From: Clostridioides difficile CD160
GTDB lineage: Bacteria; Bacillota; Clostridia; Peptostreptococcales; Peptostreptococcaceae
Assembly: GCF_000449425.2 (NCBI RefSeq)
Contig: NZ_AVHW01000051.1
Span: 1 to 52,012, forward strand
Direction: 5' to 3'
DNA: 52,012 bases
Positions 8,857 to 18,091 of the stretch are shown here, in pieces (the first letter of the stretch is position 1; every line of letters starts with the position of its first letter). Below the pieces are notes generated by a model, which saw nothing but the letters and a program-made list of their open reading frames with translations, made no database searches and was not told the origin of the DNA. The position numbers and the translations under genes were made by a program.

Positions 8857-10077
8857 ATGAGTACAAAAAATATTACTGATAAAACAAAAAATAAAAAAGA
8901 TGTTGGCGCACTTATAGGGGCTGCGTTTATAATGGCAACATCAGCAATTGGACCTGGTTTTTTAACTCAGACAGCGCAATTTACTCAAGATTTTGGACCA
9001 AGTTTTTCATTTGTAATCTTAATTACAACAATTCTTTTTATAGGAGCTCAAGTAAATGTATGGAGAGTAATTGGTGTATCAGGTCTTAGAGGGCAAGATA
9101 TAGCAAATAAGATAGTGCCTGGACTAGGTTATCTAGTAGCTTTTTTAGTAGCACTTGGAGGATTAGCTTTTAACATAGGAAATGTTGGTGGAGCTGCACT
9201 TGGTATGAATGTAATGTTTAATATGAATATGACACTTGGAACTGTATTAAGTGGATTGATAGCAATATTTGTATTTATGTCAAAAAATTCAAATTCTCTA
9301 GTAGATAAGATAACTAAATTTTTAGCATTAGGTATGATAATTATAGTTGGATATGTAGCAATATCAAATCATCCTCCTGTTGGAGAAGCAGTTTTTAAAA
9401 TGGTAAAACCAGAGAATCCAAAAGGGCTTATATTCCCAATAATAACTTTACTTGGAGGAAGTGTTGGAGGTTATATAACTTTTGCTGGAGGACATAGACT
9501 GATAGATGGTGGAATAACAGGAGAAGAAAATATAAAAGAAATAACTAAATCTTCTCTTTTAGGAATATTAGTTGCAACAATGATGAGAGTTCTTCTATTT
9601 TTAGCAATATTAGCAGTAGTTTCAAAAGGTCTTCAACTTGACCCAGAAAATCCAGCTGCTTCAGCTTTTAAATTTAGTGCAGGGGCAATAGGATATAAAT
9701 TCTTTGGGCTTGTATTATGGTCTGCTGCGATTACATCAGTTATAGGAGCTGCTTATACATCAGTTTCTTTCTTAAAAACACTTAATCCTTTTATAGATAA
9801 GTATGAAAAATATTTCATAATAGGATTTATAGCAATATCAACACTTATAATGGCATTTATAGGAAAACCAGCAACTTTATTAATTTTAGCAGGTTCTTTA
9901 AATGGATTAATACTTCCAATCACATTAGGAATAATGCTTATAGCATCTAAAAGAAAAGATATTGTTGGAGATTACAAACATCCTACATGGCTTTTAATAT
10001 TTGGAATAATAGTAGTTTTAATATCTGCCTATACAGGAATAACTTCTCTTAGTAGTCTAGGTACTTTATTTGCTTAA
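8857..10077 (+). CDS. NRAMP-family-related transporter in the pxp operon (YcsG-like)
   Basis: 406 residues with about 11 membrane helices. It belongs to the NRAMP-like fold group but differs at the metal site: the TM1 motif, DPGN in true Mn/Fe transporters, reads GPGF (32-35), and the expected TM6 Met-Pro-His reads Gly-Gly-His (211-213). This argues against a plain manganese/iron importer. Its place between pxpA and pxpB, as with YcsG in B. subtilis, suggests import of 5-oxoproline or a related organic substrate; this is inference. GAGGGGGAGA precedes the ATG. The stop overlaps an upstream TTG of the pxpB frame, but pxpB probably starts at 10097. Confidence 0.85.
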   Translation: MSTKNITDKTKNKKDVGALIGAAFIMATSAIGPGFLTQTAQFTQDFGPSFSFVILITTILFIGAQVNVWRVIGVSGLRGQDIANKIVPGLGYLVAFLVALGGLAFNIGNVGGAALGMNVMFNMNMTLGTVLSGLIAIFVFMSKNSNSLVDKITKFLALGMIIIVGYVAISNHPPVGEAVFKMVKPENPKGLIFPIITLLGGSVGGYITFAGGHRLIDGGITGEENIKEITKSSLLGILVATMMRVLLFLAILAVVSKGLQLDPENPAASAFKFSAGAIGYKFFGLVLWSAAITSVIGAAYTSVSFLKTLNPFIDKYEKYFIIGFIAISTLIMAFIGKPATLLILAGSLNGLILPITLGIMLIASKRKDIVGDYKHPTWLLIFGIIVVLISAYTGITSLSSLGTLFA

Positions 10078-10096
10078 TTTAGAAGAGGTGACATTT

Positions 10097-10792
10097 ATGA
10101 AAACTAGATACTTGCTATCAGGAGATAAAGCAGTAGTTGCTGAATTTGGAAATGAGATATCAGAAGATATAAATAAAAAAGTAATTTCATTTATGAGAGC
10201 AATAGAACTATCGAATCTTAAAGGGATTGTCACAGAAATGGTGCCAACATATAGGTCACTTATGATAAGTTATAATCCACTAAAAATAGACTTTGATAGC
10301 TTAATTGAGAATTTAAAAAAAATAGAAAATAATTTGGAAAGTATAGAGTTGCCAAAACCTAAAATACATGAGATTCCAGTATGTTATGATAAGGTTTTTG
10401 GAATAGATATTGAAAATGTTGCAAGTCATAATAATCTTACTGTAGATGAGGTTATAAAAATACACACAAGTAGAGAGTATTTGATATACATGTTAGGATT
10501 TACTCCTGGGTTTCCATATCTAGGGGGGATGGATGAAAGAATAGCTACACCTAGACTAGAGGTTCCAAGAACTAAAATTTATGGTGGGAGTGTTGGTATA
10601 GCAGGCTCTCAGACAGGAGTATATCCTATAGATAGTCCTGGTGGATGGCAAATAATTGGTAGAACACCTTTAAAATTATATGATGAAAATAGAGAAGAAC
10701 AAATTTTACTTAGAGCTGGAGATTTTATAAAATTTGTTCCAATAACATTAGATGAATTTATAGAAATTGAAAAAAGTAATTTAAGTATTTAA
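10097..10792 (+). CDS. pxpB: 5-oxoprolinase subunit B (KipI family)
   Basis: 231 residues. Signatures of the allophanate hydrolase subunit 1/KipI family include REYLIYMLGFTPGFPYLGG and VGIAGSQTGVYPIDSPGGW. It forms the PxpBC part of 5-oxoprolinase. In B. subtilis the homologue KipI also inhibits the sporulation kinase KinA, but the operon context here favours the metabolic role. ATG at 10097 has AGAGGTG 7 bases upstream; the longer TTG-started frame at 10070 lacks a site. It lies 19 bp after the transporter gene. Confidence 0.94.
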   Translation: MKTRYLLSGDKAVVAEFGNEISEDINKKVISFMRAIELSNLKGIVTEMVPTYRSLMISYNPLKIDFDSLIENLKKIENNLESIELPKPKIHEIPVCYDKVFGIDIENVASHNNLTVDEVIKIHTSREYLIYMLGFTPGFPYLGGMDERIATPRLEVPRTKIYGGSVGIAGSQTGVYPIDSPGGWQIIGRTPLKLYDENREEQILLRAGDFIKFVPITLDEFIEIEKSNLSI

Positions 10793-10821
10793 ATATCGTT
10801 ATAGTACAGGGAGTGGTATAT

Positions 10822-11808
10822 ATGGGATTCAAAGTTGAATTAGGAGGTTTCCAAACATTAATACAAGACAGAGGTAGAGTTGGATATGGACAATATGGTG
10901 TATCTGGATGTGGGGCAATGGATGAGTATGCACATAGAGTGGGAAATATATTAGTTGGAAATTCTGAAGATGAAGCTTCTTTAGAAGTTTTAATGTTGGG
11001 CCCTACAATTACATTTGATGAATATACGCAAATAGCAGTAACTGGGGGAGATTTGGGTGCCAGAATAAATGGAAAAGAGATTCAAAACTGGAGGTCATAT
11101 CAAATAAATCCTGGTGACATATTATCATTTAGAGGTGTGAAATCAGGAGCTAGAGCATATGTATCAATAGCTGGTGGAATAGATGTCCCACTTGCAATGG
11201 GTAGTAAATCAACCTATACAAGAGCTAAGATTGGTGGTTTTGAAGGTAGAGCACTTAAAAAAGGTGATTATATAAATACTTTTATTCAGGAAAAAGATTT
11301 TACAATAAATAAAAAATTGAATTCAAAATATATTCCAAATTATAACTCAGAAATAGTATTAAGAATTGTAAAAGGTCCTCAATTTGATGCTTTTTCTAAA
11401 GATGAAGTAGAAAAGTTCTTATCAAATGAATATAAAGTTACAAATGAAATTGATAGAATGGGCTGTAGACTAGATGGAGAGAGTATAAAGCACCTTAATG
11501 GAGCAGATATTATATCTGATGGTATTTCTTATGGAGCTATACAAGTACCTGGACATGGAAAACCTATTATAATGCTATCAGATAGACAAACTAGTGGTGG
11601 TTATACTAAGATAGGGAATGTAATAAGTGTAGATTTATATAAGTTGGCACAAGCAAAACCAAATGATGTAGTAAAATTTGAATTTGTAGATATATATGAA
11701 GCACATAGATTGCTTAGAGAACAAGAAGATAAGATTCAAGACATTTATAAGAGTATGAAAAATATAAGAGTTGTCAAAGCAAAAGTATTAAATGATATAG
11801 CAGTTTAA
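10822..11808 (+). CDS. pxpC: 5-oxoprolinase subunit C (KipA family)
   Basis: 328 residues, biotin-dependent carboxyltransferase-like KipA/AHS2 family. Typical segments are QTLIQDRGRVGYGQYGVSGCGAMD, AYVSIAGGIDVP and PGHGKPIIMLSDRQTSGGY. With PxpA and PxpB it makes the ATP-dependent 5-oxoprolinase. ATG at 10822 is preferred, with GGGAG 8 bases upstream. It is the last gene of the operon, and a long terminator hairpin follows at 11858. Confidence 0.94.
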   Translation: MGFKVELGGFQTLIQDRGRVGYGQYGVSGCGAMDEYAHRVGNILVGNSEDEASLEVLMLGPTITFDEYTQIAVTGGDLGARINGKEIQNWRSYQINPGDILSFRGVKSGARAYVSIAGGIDVPLAMGSKSTYTRAKIGGFEGRALKKGDYINTFIQEKDFTINKKLNSKYIPNYNSEIVLRIVKGPQFDAFSKDEVEKFLSNEYKVTNEIDRMGCRLDGESIKHLNGADIISDGISYGAIQVPGHGKPIIMLSDRQTSGGYTKIGNVISVDLYKLAQAKPNDVVKFEFVDIYEAHRLLREQEDKIQDIYKSMKNIRVVKAKVLNDIAV

Positions 11809-11857
11809 TTTAATCTTGATGAACATAATTCTTATCAAATTTTAAAACGTAATTCAC

Positions 11858-11918
11858 AAATAGCTATTTACTATTTACCATAATTAAGATGGTTTAGTTA
11901 GTCAAATAGCTATTTTTT
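11858..11918 (+). terminator. Intrinsic terminator of the pxp operon
   Basis: Two copies of the self-complementary AAATAGCTATTT (11858-11869 and 11904-11915) pair with each other. An inner ACCAT/ATGGT stem strengthens the hairpin, and a T-run follows. Confidence 0.75.
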
Positions 11919-12024
11919 AGTTTAAGTAGATAGTATAAATTTAAATAAATACTTCAATTTGAGAACAAAAATTATATTTAAATATTTTGAAGTGTCTAGA
12001 AAAAGTATGTATACTATACAGTGT

Positions 12025-12591
12025 TTATTTAGATTTTACAGGCCAAATTGGAGGAGAAATAACACCGTATCCACGAGCTGTTGTATCTTTACTTGGATTG
12101 ATGATTTTATGAGGTATGTTGGCCTTTATAAATGTTGAATCACCTGTATTTAATCTTACTACTTTTTCGCCTATACAAATATCAACCATACCACTCGTTA
12201 CTACCATGATTTCCTCTGATGCATGATATATACAATCCTTAGCATCTTCACTTTCTGGTTTAAGTTCAAACTCTACAAGTAAACTTGAAGGAGTAAATTC
12301 AGATGTTGGCATTGGGGATACTATCTCATAAAACATTTCACTCCTTGGAAATTTCATCATAACTCTATCTTCTTTTCTAATGACTAAATCATCAGTATTA
12401 TTATCATCCATAAACATATATAAAGGAGTATCTAAAACTTCAGCAATTTTTCTCAATGAAGACAAGGACGGTTCAATAGCATCTCTTTCTATTTGAGAGA
12501 TATAACTTATAGATAAATCTGTTAATTTGGAAACATCACTTAATGTTTTTTTCTTGCTTTTTCTTATATTTCTCATCTTTTCACCTAGCAT
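12025..12591 (-). CDS. XRE-family regulator with C-terminal cupin domain
   Basis: 188 residues. An XRE helix-turn-helix (about 5-60: MRNIRKSKKKTLSDVSKLT, SISYISQIERDAIEPSLSSL) is joined to a small-molecule-binding cupin (about 110-175: SEEIMVVTSGMVDICIG, NTGDSTFIKANIPHKI). Such regulators usually control catabolism or transport of amino acids, polyamines or peptides. It is divergent from the dipeptide epimerase operon, its likely target. ATG at 12591 is chosen because GGAGG lies 5 bases upstream; a TTG four codons earlier overlaps that site. Confidence 0.9.
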   Translation of the reverse strand: MLGEKMRNIRKSKKKTLSDVSKLTDLSISYISQIERDAIEPSLSSLRKIAEVLDTPLYMFMDDNNTDDLVIRKEDRVMMKFPRSEMFYEIVSPMPTSEFTPSSLLVEFELKPESEDAKDCIYHASEEIMVVTSGMVDICIGEKVVRLNTGDSTFIKANIPHKIINPSKDTTARGYGVISPPIWPVKSK

Positions 12592-12642
12592 AAGAACCTC
12601 CAAATAATAAAATTAATATAAATATTAGATTAAAACAAAGTA

Positions 12643-12671
12643 ATTATAGCATAACATAGAATTAGTGGCAA
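12643..12671 (-). promoter_or_regulatory. Sigma-A promoter of the XRE-cupin gene
   Basis: On the minus strand, TTGCCA (12666-12671) and TATAAT (12643-12648) are spaced by 17 bp, about 50 bp before the start. Confidence 0.55.
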
Positions 12672-12839
12672 CAAGAATAAATAGAAGATTATGACAATTA
12701 AAAATCAATTAAATGCAAATAAAAGTATATGAAAATCAATTATTGCCGAATTAATACAATAGAAAATATACTAGGTAAAAATTTATCATAGGAGTATTAG
12801 TTAAAAGAAGATTATTGAAAAATATTTTAGAAAATAATA

Positions 12840-12854
12840 AATTTTCAGTAAATT
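12840..12854 (+). promoter_or_regulatory. CodY-like box before the dipeptide operon
   Basis: AATTTTCAGTAAATT matches 14 of 15 positions of the CodY consensus AATTTTCWGAAAATT. It ends 3 bp before the -35 box, a position suited to repression under amino-acid-replete conditions. Confidence 0.65.
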
Positions 12855-12857
12855 ATC

Positions 12858-12887
12858 TTGACATATGTATTGAAGTAATAATATAAT
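12858..12887 (+). promoter_or_regulatory. Sigma-A promoter of the dipeptide epimerase operon
   Basis: A consensus TTGACA (12858-12863) and TATAAT (12882-12887) are separated by 18 bp, 54 bp before the epimerase start. Confidence 0.75.
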
Positions 12888-12940
12888 TTTAAGTATAAAA
12901 ATTAAAAAATTAAATTATAGCTTCAAAAAAGGAGGGCAAT

Positions 12941-14008
12941 ATGAAGATAACAGATATAAAATTTGAAAAACTAAGAATTAAATTAAAAAAACCTGTGGTA
13001 GTTTCATTTGGAGTAATTGAATATGGTGAAAGTATAATCTTAAAAATTGAAACTGATGAAGGTTATTGTGGGTTTGGTGAAGCAGCTCCTCTTGCAGCAG
13101 TTACAGGTGAAGTTTTGGATAATGTACTTTCAATATTACTGATGTTTAAAAAAGAGCTAATAGGGAAAGACCCATTGGATATTGAATTGATACATACAAT
13201 CATGGATGGAATTATTATAGGTAACACTTCCGCAAAAGCAGCTATTGATATAGCTTTATACGACATTAAAGGGAAAATTATGAATGTACCTCTTTATAAA
13301 GTTCTTGGAGGTTTTGATAATAAAGTTCAAACCGATATTACTATAAGCATAGATAAGCCAGAAAAAATGGCAAGAGAGGCTTTAGAAAGAGTTAATGAAG
13401 GATTTAGAATATTGAAGCTTAAAGCAGGTATAAACCCTGAAGATGATATTGAAGCTGTAAAATTAATTAGAGAAGCTGTTGGAGAAGGTATAAGAATTAG
13501 AATTGATGCAAATCAAGGATGGAATGTAAATAGTAGTATAAATACTATCAAAAAATTAGAAAGATTTGGTGTTGATGCAATTGAACAAGCACTTCCACAT
13601 TGGGATTTAGATGGAACTGCTTACATAAGAGATAAGAGTAGTACAAAAATTATGATAGATGAGTCATTACATTCGCCAATAGATGCTATTAAAGCGATAA
13701 AAAAGAATGCAGTTGACACATTTAATATTAAGCTAATGAAATCAGGAGGAATATATCCTGCTATAAAAATTAATAACATAGCTGAGTCAAGTGGTGTAAA
13801 TTGCATGTTAGGATGTATGCTTGAAACGAGAATTGGTATAACAGCAGCAGCAAATTTAATTGCATCCAAAAAAAATATAACAGAAGCTGACCTTGATAGT
13901 TTTATGTTTTGTGAAGAATTAAATGGTATATCTGGAGGATTTGTGATGGATGGAGATATTATGAATCTTGTCAATAAACCAGGCTTAGGAATAGAAGTAA
14001 ACTTATGA
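12941..14008 (+). CDS. Dipeptide epimerase (L-Ala-D/L-Glu epimerase type, enolase superfamily)
   Basis: Interconverts the L/D configuration of the second residue of a dipeptide, typically L-Ala-D-Glu to L-Ala-L-Glu, during murein peptide recycling. The 355-residue protein has the full muconate-lactonising subgroup site: KLK at 159-161, metal ligands Asp189, Glu215 and Asp240, and Lys264 in NIKLMKSGG. Substrate specificity is inferred. AAGGAGGG precedes the ATG. It is the first gene of an operon with a DUF819 transporter (18-bp gap) and an S15-type hydrolase, behind a CodY-like box. Confidence 0.9.
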   Translation: MKITDIKFEKLRIKLKKPVVVSFGVIEYGESIILKIETDEGYCGFGEAAPLAAVTGEVLDNVLSILLMFKKELIGKDPLDIELIHTIMDGIIIGNTSAKAAIDIALYDIKGKIMNVPLYKVLGGFDNKVQTDITISIDKPEKMAREALERVNEGFRILKLKAGINPEDDIEAVKLIREAVGEGIRIRIDANQGWNVNSSINTIKKLERFGVDAIEQALPHWDLDGTAYIRDKSSTKIMIDESLHSPIDAIKAIKKNAVDTFNIKLMKSGGIYPAIKINNIAESSGVNCMLGCMLETRIGITAAANLIASKKNITEADLDSFMFCEELNGISGGFVMDGDIMNLVNKPGLGIEVNL

Positions 14009-14026
14009 TAAAATTGGAGGTTAAAT

Positions 14027-15187
14027 ATGAATACACTTTTTTCAAGTACAGGCAGTATACTTGCTATAATGACATCAATGATTGCATTGGGTTTTTACTT
14101 ACAAAGATATAAAGCTATTAAGAGTTTAGGACCAGCACTTACAATAATCATAATGGGAATAATACTCTCAAACTTAAAAGCAGTTCCAGTAAGTACTGAG
14201 TTATATGGAACTATTTCTACATATGCCATTCCAGTCTCTATGACTATAATGTTGATGAGTGTTGATTTAAAAGAAATGACAAAGTTATCAAGAGAGCCTT
14301 TAATTGCAATTTTTGTAGCAGTATTAACTGTAAGTATCATGGCATTTTTATTTGGACTTGTATTTGCAGAAAAAATATCAGAAGGTTGGAAGGTTGCAGG
14401 AATGTTTGTAGGTACATATACTGGAGGAAGTGCTAATCTTACAGCTATTGGGACAGGTCTTAATGTAAGTAGACAGACTCTTGCAGCGGCAAATGCAGCA
14501 GATTATGTAATTGGAGTACCAACATTAATATTTATGTTTGCTCTACCAGCTATACTAAAAAACTCAAAGAAGTTTAAAAAACTTTGGCCATATCATGTAG
14601 AAGAATCAGAATTAGAGGATGGTCAGAATGAAGAATTTATGGAGTCAAAAGAGTGGAGTATTAAAGACATTGCTTGGATGCTAGCTATAGGTTTTGTTGT
14701 TACAGAGATTGCAACAATACTTTCTGGATATTTCAATTCAAGCTTTAGTAGTGCAGCAAGAATTCTTTTAGTTACAACCATTTCAATTATAATTGCTCAG
14801 TTAAAGCCAGTAAAGAAACTAAAAGGTAATTTAGATTTAGGATTATTTGTTGCATTATTCTTTTTATGCACTATAGGTTTTTCAGTAGATATAAAAGAGT
14901 TTTTAGGTTCAACTTTTACCATAACACTTTACTGTTTTAGCATAATTTTTGCTTCATTTGTTTTCCATTTATGTATAACTAGACTTTTAAAAATAAAATA
15001 TCAATATGTAATACTCTCTATAGTGGGAGCAATTGCTGATGGACCAACTTCAGCTTTAGTAGCTGCATCTGCAAAATGGAATTCACTTGTAAGTGTGGCA
15101 GTCGTCATGGGAGTAATTGGTGGAGTATTAGGAAATTATGCAGGTATATCAGTGGCATATGCTATAAAGATGTCTTTGGGATTATAG
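14027..15187 (+). CDS. DUF819 family membrane protein, putative transporter (YjcL-like)
   Basis: 386 residues with about 10-11 hydrophobic helices and a short charged cytoplasmic loop (190-210). Typical DUF819 segments are GTYTGGSANLTAIGTGL (about 124-140), GAIADGPTSALVAA (about 337-350) and a C-terminal GGVLGNYAGISVAY. The function is not established. The two half-repeats resemble carboxylate-type carriers. Its place between a dipeptide epimerase and a peptidase-like hydrolase suggests uptake of dipeptides or their products. GGAGG precedes the ATG; the next gene starts 12 bp after the stop. Confidence 0.85.
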   Translation: MNTLFSSTGSILAIMTSMIALGFYLQRYKAIKSLGPALTIIIMGIILSNLKAVPVSTELYGTISTYAIPVSMTIMLMSVDLKEMTKLSREPLIAIFVAVLTVSIMAFLFGLVFAEKISEGWKVAGMFVGTYTGGSANLTAIGTGLNVSRQTLAAANAADYVIGVPTLIFMFALPAILKNSKKFKKLWPYHVEESELEDGQNEEFMESKEWSIKDIAWMLAIGFVVTEIATILSGYFNSSFSSAARILLVTTISIIIAQLKPVKKLKGNLDLGLFVALFFLCTIGFSVDIKEFLGSTFTITLYCFSIIFASFVFHLCITRLLKIKYQYVILSIVGAIADGPTSALVAASAKWNSLVSVAVVMGVIGGVLGNYAGISVAYAIKMSLGL

Positions 15188-15199
15188 GAGGTGATTTAA

Positions 15200-17296
15200 T
15201 TGCTAGAATTTAGGCTATATATATCTGGATTATATAGTGGAAATGTAGTTTTTGATAATGAGTTATTGATTGAAAAATTGAATCCTTTTACAAATAAAAT
15301 CGAAAGTTTAAAAGCAATAAGTAAAGAAGAAAATGCATACTATTTAAATCTCACAAAAATAGATTTAAACTCTTTATTTTACAACTTTGATGTATACACT
15401 ACTAGTTTGACAAATGCAGATAAAAGCGTCATTGTAAATAAGCTAGGAGAGACATATTCTAGGCTTAATGAATACATATGGGTTCAAAGAAATAAAAAAT
15501 TTCCATTAGATATAATTATTGTGGACAATAAAATAGTTGGTTTTATATGTTTATCTAGAGAAACTTGTACTATATTAGTTATGGATGGATATGAAGACTA
15601 TACTGTATTAAAAGAATGGAATAAAACTCATAAAGATGAGGACATATATTCTATAAAATTTGGTGGAAATTATATGGTTGATATGAAAGATGGAATAAAA
15701 CTTTCTACAGATGTGTATCTTCCTAACTTTACAGATTCTACTAAAAAAGCACCAACAATTCTTATGAGAACTCCATATGGAAAAGAAAATGATAAAGAAA
15801 TATATTATAAATATGTACAAAGAGGATATGCTGTTGTCATACAGGATGTTAGAGGAAGAAATGAATCAGAAGGTGATTGGGAGCCTATGATTCATGAAAG
15901 AGAAGATGGAGATAGTACTATAAACTGGATAGTATCACAGAAGTGGTCAAACAGCATGGTTGGTATGTTAGGGGCATCTTATCTTGGTTATGTTCAATGG
16001 GCAGCTGCTTCTTCAAGTAATAAACATCTGAAAGCTTTAGTTAGCATAGTAACATCAGGAAGTCCTTTTATTGATATACCAAGAAAAGGAGGAGCTTTTG
16101 TATCTGGCATGCTTGCATGGGCATTTATGGTATCAAGAAATAAAGTTGATAGAAGTAAAATGGTAAGAGATGACTGGGATGATGTTTTAAACATACGACC
16201 AATACAGAATATACCTGTTGAAGCTCTTGGATATAGAATTGAATTCCTAGAGGAATGGCTAAAAAGAGTAGAAAAAGACGAGTATTGGGATATGATGGAT
16301 TGGCATTTACAAAAAGATAAAATAAATGTACCTGCATTGGTTGTATCTGGATGGTATGATGATAATGGTATGGGGACTACAGAAGCTTTAGATGTAATAA
16401 AGGGTTATGAAAAAGGAAAGAAAAAGGCTATCTTAGGTCCATGGATGCATAACTCAAATACTTTAAGAGATATAAATGGTATTTCGTTAGGAAATAATTC
16501 ATTGAGATATGATTTGGATTATAATTATTTGCTATGGTTTGACAAATACTTAAAAGGTATAGAAAACAATATAGATAAGACTGCTTCAGTAGAGTATTAT
16601 TCTGTAGGTTCTAATAAGTGGAAGGCAGAAGAAAATTGGCCAATAAAAAACAAAATAGATAAAAGTCTATATCTAATAAGTGATGGAAATGCTAACACAT
16701 CTTTGGGAGATGGGAGATTAGTGTTTGATAGGGTGCTAGAAGAAAAGTATGACAGTTATATATATAATCCTAAAGACCCATCAATACAGCTAATTGATAT
16801 GTCAGAAAATGAAGTTGGTGTTCCGAACAACTACAAGGATTTAGAAAAAAGAAGAGACATGTTATGTTATACATCAGATGCTTTTAGTGAAGAAATTACT
16901 ATAACAGGTGATATAAAATTAGAATTCTTTGCATCAAGTTCTGCCAAAGATACTGACTGGGTCATAAAAATTATGGATGTAGATTTAGATGGAAATTCAA
17001 TTAAATTAGCTGATGGTATACTTAGTGCTAGATTTAGAAATGGTTTTTATAAGTCAGAGTTTATGGAAGAAGGAGAAATTTACAAGTTCTCAATTATAAC
17101 TTCAAAAATATCAAACACATTTAAAATTGGTCATAAAATTAGACTAGATATAACATCTAGTGCTAAAAATTTTATTTTCCAAAATAGCAACACAATAGAA
17201 GGTTATAATAGTATTGAGTATATAGAGACAAAGAATATTATTTATCATGGAGGTAAATATCCATCCAGATTGATATTGCCTGTAGAAAATAATTGA
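15200..17296 (+). CDS. CocE/NonD-type alpha/beta hydrolase, X-Pro dipeptidyl-peptidase (S15) family
   Basis: 698 residues. Residues 1-150 are an unusual N-terminal extension without a signal peptide. The S15 catalytic domain follows (about 152-420): nucleophile Ser260 in GASYLGY, Asp387/388 in SGWYDD and His417 in GPWMHNS. The C-terminal jelly-roll domain (about 510-695) is typical of the family. Members hydrolyse acylated amino acids, X-Pro peptides or esters; substrate unknown, but the operon suggests a peptide or N-acyl amino acid. The start is TTG at 15200, 7 bases after AGGAGG, which overlaps the previous stop region. Confidence 0.88.
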   Translation: MLEFRLYISGLYSGNVVFDNELLIEKLNPFTNKIESLKAISKEENAYYLNLTKIDLNSLFYNFDVYTTSLTNADKSVIVNKLGETYSRLNEYIWVQRNKKFPLDIIIVDNKIVGFICLSRETCTILVMDGYEDYTVLKEWNKTHKDEDIYSIKFGGNYMVDMKDGIKLSTDVYLPNFTDSTKKAPTILMRTPYGKENDKEIYYKYVQRGYAVVIQDVRGRNESEGDWEPMIHEREDGDSTINWIVSQKWSNSMVGMLGASYLGYVQWAAASSSNKHLKALVSIVTSGSPFIDIPRKGGAFVSGMLAWAFMVSRNKVDRSKMVRDDWDDVLNIRPIQNIPVEALGYRIEFLEEWLKRVEKDEYWDMMDWHLQKDKINVPALVVSGWYDDNGMGTTEALDVIKGYEKGKKKAILGPWMHNSNTLRDINGISLGNNSLRYDLDYNYLLWFDKYLKGIENNIDKTASVEYYSVGSNKWKAEENWPIKNKIDKSLYLISDGNANTSLGDGRLVFDRVLEEKYDSYIYNPKDPSIQLIDMSENEVGVPNNYKDLEKRRDMLCYTSDAFSEEITITGDIKLEFFASSSAKDTDWVIKIMDVDLDGNSIKLADGILSARFRNGFYKSEFMEEGEIYKFSIITSKISNTFKIGHKIRLDITSSAKNFIFQNSNTIEGYNSIEYIETKNIIYHGGKYPSRLILPVENN

Positions 17297-17311
17297 ATTG
17301 ATATAGATAAA

Positions 17312-17447
17312 AACTAACAAGGGAGTGTCTCAAAATGAACTTTTTAGTTCATGAGGCATTCTTTTTTGTATTAAATCAAATACATTTTTATTATTTCAAC
17401 AATGAAAAAGAGGCTTATCTCTATTTTGAGACAGCCTCTTGTTAGTT
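17312..17447. repeat. MITE-like inverted repeat acting as a bidirectional terminator
   Basis: Two 24-nt ends (17313-17336 and 17423-17446) are inverted copies with 21 of 24 matches. Both begin ACTAACAAG and end GTCTCAAAAT. The stretch fills the space between two convergent genes. Nested inside are GAAC/GTTC arms and the GAGGCTTATCTC hairpin. Its right half (17391-17442) recurs at 33169-33220. Confidence 0.75.
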
Positions 17448-17454
17448 AAGTTAA

Positions 17455-17799
17455 TTATTTTGTAGCTGCTACAACACTCATTTCAACTAATAAATGCTCT
17501 CTAGCAAGTCTAGCTTCAACACAAGCTCTAGCAGGTTCAAATCCTTTTTCAACCCAAGCATCCCAAACAGAGTTCATAGCTTCAAAGTCTTTCATATCTC
17601 TTAAATAAATAGTAACAGATAATAAATGTTGTTTATCTGAGTCGTATTTGTTTAATAAATCTTCTATTTTAGCTAAAACTTCAGTAGTCTGTTCAATTAT
17701 TCCACCTTCAGCATGAGTTTGTCCACATAAATAAACTGTGTTATTATGAACTACAGCTCTACTCATTCTTCCAGTTCCTTCATATCTTTTTATTTCCAT
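17455..17799 (-). CDS. RidA/YjgF family protein (reactive intermediate deaminase)
   Basis: 114 residues. The family hydrolyses enamine/imine intermediates released by PLP enzymes. Seen here: [16 protein letters not shown] near the N-terminus and RACVEARL near residue 97, containing the Arg that binds the substrate carboxylate. It is slightly shorter than canonical RidA (about 125-130), more like the RidA subfamilies found beside amino-acid catabolic genes. GGAGGT precedes the ATG. It stands alone, divergent from the EamA transporter. Confidence 0.9.
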   Translation of the reverse strand: MEIKRYEGTGRMSRAVVHNNTVYLCGQTHAEGGIIEQTTEVLAKIEDLLNKYDSDKQHLLSVTIYLRDMKDFEAMNSVWDAWVEKGFEPARACVEARLAREHLLVEMSVVAATK

Positions 17800-17968
17800 A
17801 TTTTAAATACCTCCATAATTAAAAAATCCATTAAAAATCTAAATAATAAATTAAAAAAAGTCTATACTATATAAAATTATATTATATATTGTGATAATAA
17901 TCTATAAAAACATACAACTTTTTAATTATAATTATTATTGTTATTAATTGAAAAGATTTATTAGTTAC

Positions 17969-17997
17969 TTGACATAATTTATACTTTTAATTATAGT
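17969..17997 (+). promoter_or_regulatory. Sigma-A promoter of the EamA transporter gene
   Basis: TTGACA (17969-17974) and TATAGT (17992-17997) have an exact 17-bp spacer, about 95 bp before the start codon. Confidence 0.7.
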
Positions 17998-18091
17998 ATA
18001 AATTGGAATATTTAGATAATTATTATTTAATCTATAAGTAGAAGTTTTTAATTAATATGACTTTATATATTTATATAGAAAAGAGGTAAGT

